Source of the DNA: Geosiphon pyriformis
Lineage: Eukaryota > Glomeromycota > Glomeromycetes > Archaeosporales > Geosiphonaceae
Reading direction: 5' to 3'
Length of the DNA stretch: 64,000 bases
NCBI GenBank assembly: GCA_016748015.1
Contig: JAAOMT010000375.1
Coordinates: 277,106 to 341,105 of the forward strand
In this document: piece after piece, positions 57,390-64,000 of the stretch
Layout of the letters: the number at the start of each line of letters is the position of its first letter
How positions within the stretch are numbered: position 1 is the stretch's first letter
The notes under the pieces: model-generated
Database searches by the model: none
Seen by the model: only the letters and a program-made list of their open reading frames with translations
What the model was told of the DNA's origin: nothing
Made by a program: the position numbers and the translations under genes

Positions 57390-58331
57390 CTATATATATT
57401 TGGTGTTCTTTGTTTGGAGTTGGTGTAGTGATTGAGCTATTTTGGAAAAATCTTTGATGAAATGGTAGTAGTATCCAGCAAATCCCAAGAATGCTCTCAA
57501 TTCTGTGAAATTATTTGGTACTGAAAAGTTCTTGACAATCTCAATCTTGTCTGAATTTGTTTTGATTCCATCTTTGCTCACAACATGCCCCAAAAACTTA
57601 AGTTCAGTTTTTTCAAAGAAACATTTGGTTGCATTTAGCTTTAATTCGGCTCTTCTTAGTCTTTTAAACACTTGTTGGAGATAATGCAAATGATCATCGA
57701 ATGTTTTTGAGAATACATTAGTGTTGTCCAAGTATATGACTACTGATTTCTATAGTAGCCCAGTATAAACAATTTTCATAAATTGCTGGAAAGTGGCTGG
57801 AGCATTCATCAAGCCAAATGGCATTACTTCAAATTCAAAGTTTCCTTCTCATATTGTGAAAGCTGTTTTCTCTTTGTCTTTTGGTTTTATGGCTACTTGC
57901 CAGTAACCACTGTCTAAGTTTAACATTGAAAACCATTTTTTTCTTTCAAAAGCATCAAAAAGTTCTTGGATCTTTGGAGTTAGATAGCTGTCTCCTTTTG
58001 TTACTCTATTCAGTTTCCAGTAATCTACACAAAAGCAGATTTTCCCATTTTTCTTATGGACTAGTACCACTGATAATGACCATAAACTCATAGATGACTG
58101 AATTAGTTCATTGTTAAGCATCTAATTGATTTCTTGACAAATAATCTTATGGCTAGCTGGTAGTATTCTGTATGTTTTCTGTTTAATTGGCATTACATCT
58201 TTAGTTTTGATTTGGTGTTGGATGATGTTAGTTCTGCCAAATTCATTCTCACTTGTAAAGATGTTATTGAAATTGTTAAGTAACATCTTGAGTTGCATAC
58301 ATTGTAATAGATCTAGATTTCTCAAGTTCAT
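57390..58331 (-). pseudogene. Reverse transcriptase of element D
   Basis: Pieces 58331-58122, 58121-57849 and 57731-57390 lie in one frame. Motifs: VVLVHKKNGKICFCVDYWKL, FSMLNLDSGYWQVAIKP, FEVMPFGLMNAPATFQQFM, VVIYLDNTNVFS (57755-57720; YxDD with the second Asp as Asn), FLGHVVSKDGIKTNSDKI and LRAFLGFAGYYYHFIKDFSK. Stops lie at 58122 and near 57848 and 57751. The Asn in the YxDD box suggests the polymerase is dead even apart from the stops. Confidence 0.8.
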
Positions 58332-58754
58332 CTGTTCGAATTGTTTTGGTTGAAGCAGATAACATTTTTCTCATCTGTATATGGTTTGAGATGTGATATC
58401 TACATATCCACACAGTTGTAAAAAGTCTGAAATGGTGTTTGGAAGTTGGTCTTCAATTTCTGTGGTTAAGTATCTGATGGTGGTTCCTGCTGGTATCTCA
58501 ATGATATCTTCTGTGTTGTTGTAAATAAGGATTTTGATGTAACTGTGGTTCTTTGCTGGTATGTATAAGTTAACTAAACCAATTTTTTCTGATTCACAAA
58601 GTGTTGCTTCTGCTTCAAAAATCTGGATCTGATCTTTTACTTTTCTCTCTATAACTACCATGTATTGGTTATATAGTGGAATGGAAATTTGTTGATAGGT
58701 GGAGATAATTTCTCTCTTGTCAATAATTTCTTCCTCTGCCATATTAACTGGTAC

Positions 58755-59219
58755 ATTTATTCTATCTGTTGATCTGAATCCTTGTATCCTTTTAGCCATA
58801 ATTCCTAACTCTTCCCTGTTTTTCACTGATACTAATTGAGCTATTTTCACCAGAGGCAGGAATATTGCCTGTACTATCTTTTCATTTGGCTTTATGACAT
58901 AGGCCTTTTTTAAATCGTTTTGTAGTATTGCAATAATATTTCCTACATATCCTGCATCAATTATTCTTCCTCTGATGTTAATTCTTTTTTTCACTAAACT
59001 ACTCCTAGGTACTAGTTAAACCATTGTTGTTGTTGGGATTTCTAATGCTATTTTGAGATCAATGTATGTGTGTAAGTGTGGTTTCAATTTGATGGCATCC
59101 TTCTTTGGATATCTTAGATTAAACTTGGCATCAGTATTATGTGTATATTCTGGCATAATACCTTCATTGTTATTGCTAAACCATTTAAGTTCCTGCTCCT
59201 TAGAAAGGTTAGGAAGCAC
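58755..59219 (-). pseudogene. dUTPase-like domain within the pol of element D
   Basis: A trimeric-type dUTPase removes dUTP by hydrolysis to dUMP and pyrophosphate. Seen in order: AKFNLRYPKKDAI (motif 1 position; usual Asp reads Asn, about 59129), DLKIALEIP, LVPRSSLVKKRI (motif 2 with Arg-Ser-Ser, about 59010), RGRIIDAGYVGNI (motif 3 with Asp and Tyr, about 58967), KIVQAIFLPL (motif 4, Gln kept, about 58875) and QGFRSTDR (motif 5, Phe kept, about 58780). A TAA replaces Gln before motif 2. The domain lies between the Cys-rich block and RT. Motif order and spacing fit the family; activity is doubtful given the altered motif 1. Confidence 0.75.
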
Positions 59220-59499
59220 AATGTATATATCAGAATTTGAATTGGAGTCCGAATTATTGTAATTTTTATTGCCATTTTAAATGGAACTGGAACCATTATT
59301 TTTGTCATTATCATTGTTAGAGTTTGAATTGGGATTGAAACTTGATCTCGATTCTAATGTGCAGCTACTGATTGGTTTTTCTTCTTCTGGAATTGTGTAA
59401 ATCATGCATGTTGGTGAATTGTAAATAAAGTCACACTTATTACAATATTAAAAGTTACAGGGAATTAAGCAATATTAACATAATTAAGTATTCAACTGT

Positions 59500-60130
59500 T
59501 CTAAACACTACTTTTGTTCTTCTCTAATGGGTGCTAAATTTTGATAGTGCTCATGGAATTCTTTGAAGTCTGTTTTCAGGTCCAGAAAAGCATCTGGATT
59601 GAGAACCAATACAATATTGACTGGTTCTAAGAGGTTGTTCTTGATTTCTAGTATTTTACTGGCTGTGGCATCTTCTATTTTGGCATTTACTATCCACCAG
59701 ATCTCGTCTTTGTCATGTGGGTAACCATCCAATGGAAGATTGCTTGGTGCCAGATGGTAGTAACAGGTGTTTCATAACTTACCCAGTTGCTGATGAGAAT
59801 CATGTATTGGCACAAACCATTGCATGTTTTTTCTTGACCAGAAATGTCATTCCACATTCCTTTGTTAAGCAATTGTTCTCTACAAGCAAGACATGATTTA
59901 TTGTTCTACTTGCCTTGTTACTTTAAATAGCCATACTATTCTCTGTGGCATGGCTTGCAGTAATAGTAGGTTCATGTCCAGTAATTTTTGTCTGGCATGA
60001 TCCAAGCTCCCATGGAAAAAAGTTTCTTCTCACAGTTTTTGTATTTGAGAGATATGTATAGTGGTTTTTTTATTGGTTCCTGTAAGTACTCTCTTTTCCA
60101 GCCACTAGTTGTTTCTTCTATGGTGGTGGT
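59500..60130 (-). pseudogene. Cys-rich block and linker of element D
   Basis: In the gag-protease frame: KYKNCEKKLFSMGAW, YYYCKPCHRE, KSCLACREQLLNKGM, then KTCNGLCQYMILISNW. There are three to four Cys pairs, after which the frame shifts near 59750 and a 75-codon open linker follows (59732-59508). The pattern suggests several zinc-binding turns. It is present in D, F, G1 and G2; function unknown. Confidence 0.6.
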
Positions 60131-60399
60131 TTTTTTGGGTAGGTCTTTTTCTTTTCTTTTTCCTTTCCCTTTGTTGGTTTTTTCTCATTTCCAGGTTGGC
60201 AGTTTGTCTGAGCCATTGTTAGTTTCCCAGGTTTGGTTGGCATTCCAGGTAAGTTCTTTCTTTTGTGTTCTTTTTCTGTCATCATCCCAAGAGAGTATTG
60301 GTGGTAGTTTGTTGTGGTTTTTATCAGCCCATGATATTTGATAGGCTTTTTAAAGAGATTTGGTTATCTCTTTCTCGAGTTCTATTAACAGTGCTGGCA

Positions 60400-60960
60400 T
60401 GTTAATGGTCTTGAAATAACTGGACATTGCTGGTGTTTGTATATGTTAACTATTTTGGCTGATTTGCAACTCTTGGGTGGTCCAGTTAAGCATTGTGTTG
60501 GTTTTGAACAGCCAATTATTCCCAACTAGAGCTTAATATTAGGTGGCTTCCATAATTAATATTTTGATTAGTACTATAATGCTATTAACCTCTATTGGGA
60601 GATCATCAATCTTACCAATGGAAGTTTTGGTTGCTCCATCAGTAGTGATTATGCATGCACTAGCAGCACAATCAACTCGGTGACCTAATTGGTCTATGAG
60701 TTGTCATGTAATAATGCTGCCAGTTGATTCATTATCTAAGATCAATTTGATGACGTGACCATTCACTTTCACAGTTTCCTTGAGTTCGAAAAAAAAAATA
60801 GCTGCTAGGAATTTGTCATTGAAAATGGTTGCTGGTGGAATATTGCTAATAAGTGGCTGCTTTTGTTTGGATTTCCGGTTGTTGGGTGAAATGTCTTCTG
60901 GAGTAACCAGAAGCCTTAAATACTGTTGGGCATTTGGGTTTTAGGTGTATCTGGTGCCCG
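60400..60960 (-). pseudogene. Retropepsin-like protease of element D
   Basis: The minus strand reads VIKLILDNESTGSIIT (catalytic Asp at 60736), then a TGA where Trp or Arg is expected, QLIDQLGHRVDCAAS, a GATKTSIGKIDDLP flap-like stretch and ALVGNNWLFKTNTMLDW at the end. The Asp-x-x-x-Thr-Gly layout is atypical for retropepsins but recurs in F and G1. It would cleave the polyprotein. Confidence 0.6.
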
Positions 60961-61299
60961 AATTCCATTGTTGAGATCCTGATAACTGGGTCGAGGAACT
61001 AGAGATTGGTTGATAGACTACCATTGACAATCTTCAGCTCTGTTAGGTCAGTCTCAGCCTTTGGGTTCTGTTTTAAGGTAAGTTTTGTTACAGTGTTTGA
61101 ATTTGTTGAGATTGATAGATTACTTGAGACTGCAGCTGATAGATAGACTGGAACTGCAGTTGATAAATTATGGATGTTGTCAGTTAATAAACTGGTGGTT
61201 GATAGATTGGCTGTTGTGTCATATATAAGTAATTCAGTTGATATTGTTCTGTTGATTGATTACTGACATAATTCTGTGATTGTAGTCAACAATCAAAGT

Positions 61300-63163
61300 T
61301 TTGATACTGATTAGCTAATCTTAGGTTGCTTATCTTTTTTTGGCATTCAAATTGTAAATGTCTTTGTTTACTACAATAGTGGCATATACACATTTTTTGT
61401 TGTCATGGTTGATTGATTGATGCTGAACACAATTGATTTTGGGTACAATTTGAGTTTTCTTGATTATTGCATTATTGAGAAGGTTAATAAATTGCATGAT
61501 TGTTAGCTAAGTACCCTTCTAATTTTTGATTGATTGAATTACTGTATTGTTTTAATTTAGAATCCAATTCAGATAATCCATTTATTACTAGATTTACAGC
61601 TTGGGCATGGTTTGCTTCGAGTTTAGCCAATTCAAAATCTCTGGCATTTGTAACTGTGGCTTGAAGGTCTGCTGGATGTATTGGGCATATGTACTGGAGG
61701 ATACTACTGCACAGTCCTCTAATGAATTGATTCAAAATTTGTGGTGTTGTAAAATAATCAGCCTGTATGACCTGAATTTGGCACAGATTTCTGTAGAAGT
61801 GTCCTAAGTAAATGGTAACTGCTTTATTTTCTCCTTGTTTGATAGTGGTAAAGATGTTAGCTAGGTGATTAATACTGTTATTATTACTGAAATACCCCAG
61901 AAATGCAACTTTAAATTCTTGGAATGTTTGAGATTTGGTAACTAAACTTTGATATCATGAGTTGGCGGTATCCTGTAAGAAATAAGGGATGGCTTGGAGT
62001 GCTCTCGCATTATTTTATCTATTAGCCGTAATGGCTTTTTCAATGTTATTGAGCCAAATTTGGGTGTTGTCTTTTTCGCCAGTGAATTTCTTGAGTTTTG
62101 CTATTGAAGTATAGGCCATTGGATCCAAGTTTGGTTGTTAAAGTTGTTGTTGTGGCTGTTGAAGCAGCTGTTGTAGTTGTTGGGGTGATTAAAATGGCTG
62201 CTGTTGAATCAGTTTAATAACCAGTTCAATTGGTGGTTGCTTAATAACGAGTACTGGAAATAAGTTTTACTAATTAATTATTTTGGGGTTTATATTGTTT
62301 GGATTTTGAGGAATTTGAAAGTTTGGAGTTTCAGTTTCTGGGTTTTCTAAATTTGGATCTTGCTGAGTCTGAAAGTTTGGGGTTTTAATGTCTGGATTTT
62401 CCAGAATCAGTTTTTGATAAGTAAATTCTTGATCTTCGGCTTCTTCTTTTTTCTCTTTCTCTGATTCTGTTATCTCCCAAGGACTTGTGTTTCTGAAATC
62501 TGGTTGAGGTGATGGTGATCGGAATTCTGATGGCATTGGCGATCACAATTTAAATCCTTCAAAATAATCATCATAGATTTCTAATAATTCTGCTTTCTTT
62601 TGTTTACTTTGAAAAGAGAGTTGCCCAAATGTTAATGTTATGTTTGATGTGAATGCACCTGTTAATGAGATGTTAATGGCACTTTCTGGTGTATAATAGT
62701 ATGATGGATTGGTTGGTAATTCAATTCTGGTTTTTTTCCAAGTGGGTGGTTGTATTTGGTTTGGTATTACTGCTGATGTTTGTAATTTTTCCTTGCCTTT
62801 GTCTGCATATGTGATTGAGAATTATTGTTGTGTATATTTTTCAATGGTTTGGTTTATTTCTTTAATAATTGGTGCAAAACTGTAGCTCTTTGGTAAGCTA
62901 GTATGTTGGAATAATTCTGTATAAAAATTTTCTCTTGCGGATTCAATATTAATTATTCCTCCTAAACAGTCTGTGATTTTGTTGTTGATGTAGAAGTTGA
63001 AGACTGATTCTGCTGGAAAGTGGTTATTGTTTAATTCTAATTGTTGGCTGTACTGTTGAAACAAAAATTTCATGAATTTTAAATGGTTTGCTTCTATTCT
63101 TTCTGATTCTACTACTTTTGGGATGGGTGTAATTGGTGCTGGTTCTTTGTAGGATTATACTTC
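61300..63163 (-). pseudogene. Gag of element D
   Basis: One frame from about 63163 (first ATG 63073) to the zinc knuckle. The N-terminal part is matrix-like (FNFYINNKITDCLGGIINIE). A Pro/Glu-rich region contains near-repeats of NPETETPNFQIPQNP (62400-62280). A Gln-rich stretch precedes the gag core (FTGEKDNTQIWLNNIEKAIT, LNQFIRGLCSSILQYICPIH to 61484). The CCHC knuckle CHYCSKQRHLQFEC lies about 61385-61340. Stops at 62822 and about 62560 and several in the Gln-rich part (CAA to TAA) break it. Confidence 0.7.
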
Positions 63164-63176
63164 ATAAGGAGTGCCA
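63158..63176 (-). other. Primer-binding site of element D
   Basis: Two bases inside the 5' LTR the minus strand reads TGGCACTCCTTATGAAG. TGG is the complement of a tRNA CCA end. Related sequences follow the LTRs of elements F, G1 and H at the same place. Confidence 0.6.
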
Positions 63177-63178
63177 AA

Positions 63179-64000
63179 TATTACAGATAATTATTTGGGA
63201 TCTCAAATCAAATAACAAACTCATAACTTGGTGCTCAATTGATAAAATTTGTTGGTAATATCTGAAAGTGTTGTTTTATCTGAAGATTTTGTTGTAGAGT
63301 CTTTTGTATAATGAACAGAAATTTAATAATTGTCTTTCCAGTAGTCTCCCGGAATTGCAATTCCATCAAATTTTTTTCTCAGCATAGTGGCCAGTAATCT
63401 TGACAGAGATGCCCTTCTGGTAAGCTATCCTTAAATTCTCAATTCCTATACCCTTCCTTTGGGGTCTTTTACCAGGCTATCTATGATGTCAATATTTCAG
63501 CATTTAATCTTCAAGTAATTAGTAGAACAAAAGAAATAACTAAAATAAAAAAAAATAAAAGAGATAAGCCAAGGCAATAAATGTTAGTATCCTATTAATA
63601 GCTGTGATCAAGAGCTATTGTTCCAGTGTGTTTAAGTATTAATTACTATTAACATGAAGTGTTGATAGTGATGAGTGGAATTGAAATAAAAAATAATTAT
63701 TTATTTGATATTTGTGAATTGGAAGATCACTTAGATAAAATCTAAGCTGGAAGGTCTTCTAACTAAAAGATTCTGTTTTTTTTACTTCTAATGCTATCAT
63801 CATATATACATAATTGAAATTTCTCAATTTCTCAATTCTTTACACCAGGAATTCCAGAATTCCTGGAATCCTGCAATTCCTTTTAAGAGGAATCCTGGAA
63901 TTTTGGAATCCTGGAATTTCTAGAATCTTGCAATTCCTCTTAAGAAAGATCTTGGAATTCCATATTTACTATGGCTACTTCTAATTGGCTAATTTATATG
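63179..64000 (-). repeat. 5' LTR of element D, cut by the window edge
   Basis: In plus-strand reading it starts TATTACAGATAATTATTTG (TG altered to TA) and is collinear with 53935-54780 up to the last base of the window. The GAATTCC-type array is at 63840-63960. About 35 bases of the LTR should lie beyond the window. Confidence 0.8.

Larger units (their letters stand above)
54812..63178 (-). mobile_element. Element D: long Gypsy element with dUTPase domain (minus strand)
   Basis: Order on the minus strand: LTR, primer-binding site, gag, protease, Cys-rich block, dUTPase, RT, RNase H, integrase, C-terminal domain, polypurine tract, LTR. Open pieces from 63073 to 59690 share one frame and those from 59732 to 54830 share another, so a single indel near 59750 is the only frameshift I find in over 8 kb; the rest of the damage is premature stops. 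In the older copy F the two parts are in one frame, which suggests an original single polyprotein. The element extends past the right edge. Confidence 0.8.

Noticed and set aside
59690-59735. Overlapping frames in element D as a second programmed -1 frameshift
   Set aside because: No slippery heptamer in the overlap, and element F reads through the same junction in one frame, so an indel is likelier.
1-64000. Organellar or bacterial endosymbiont origin suggested by the low G+C
   Set aside because: Spliceosomal introns in three host genes, LTR and LINE retroelements and fungal protein families show nuclear eukaryotic DNA.

Overview
The window reads as nuclear DNA of a filamentous fungus with a very repeat-rich, AT-rich genome. 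My best placement is an arbuscular mycorrhizal fungus (Glomeromycotina, probably Gigasporales). The placement rests on three intron-containing fungal-type host genes, on the style of the Ty3/Gypsy polyproteins (a Cys-rich block and a dUTPase-like block between protease and reverse transcriptase), and on a LINE ORF1 with RRM-like domains plus a zinc knuckle. It is an inference from family resemblance. No CRISPR array, bacterial operon, tRNA or rRNA gene was seen.

Host genes occupy only 13.8-19.4 kb. They are a four-exon 14-3-3 gene (minus), a nine-exon ALG3 mannosyltransferase gene (minus) and a six-exon UBC7/UBE2G2 ubiquitin-conjugating enzyme gene (plus). All exon phases close. ALG3 and UBC7 are divergent across 192 bp; both products act at the ER (N-glycan assembly and ER-associated degradation).

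Almost everything else is nested, decayed transposon sequence. I name the parts as follows. Element H (minus, 1.8-10.6 kb) is an old Gypsy relic interrupted by an ORF1-only LINE (3189-5508) and a B-type LTR. A TIR-bounded AT-rich element follows (10.63-12.98 kb). Element F (plus, 22.1-30.3 kb) is a heavily decayed Gypsy element whose gag holds an internally deleted Tc1/mariner copy and a solo LTR. Element G (plus, 30.3-52.2 kb) is apparently a chimera of two related Gypsy elements (G1 and G2) joined near 44.94 kb. Its gag holds a complete Gypsy element C (minus, 34745-42311, two LTRs, 4-bp target duplication) and a solo E-type LTR; its pol holds a solo B-type LTR; its 5' LTR holds a solo A-type LTR. 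Element D (minus, 53.9 kb to beyond the window) is the best preserved long polyprotein.

Four LTR families recur: A (170, 1047, 30765), B (8573, 24148, 30264, 48251, 53935, 63179), C (34745, 41692, 52354) and E (9625, 32411, 51203). All start TG and end CA or a transition-altered form of these, and insertions give 4-bp target duplications.

The elements are inactivated mostly by transitions. The two LTRs of element C differ almost only by C/T and A/G changes, and in-frame stops fall mainly where Gln, Arg or Trp would be expected. This is what cytosine deamination or a RIP-like process would leave. The features most worth follow-up are the dUTPase-like domain inside the Gypsy polyproteins, the canonical -1 slippery heptamer at the gag-pol junction of element C, the ORF1-only LINE, and the G1/G2 chimera.
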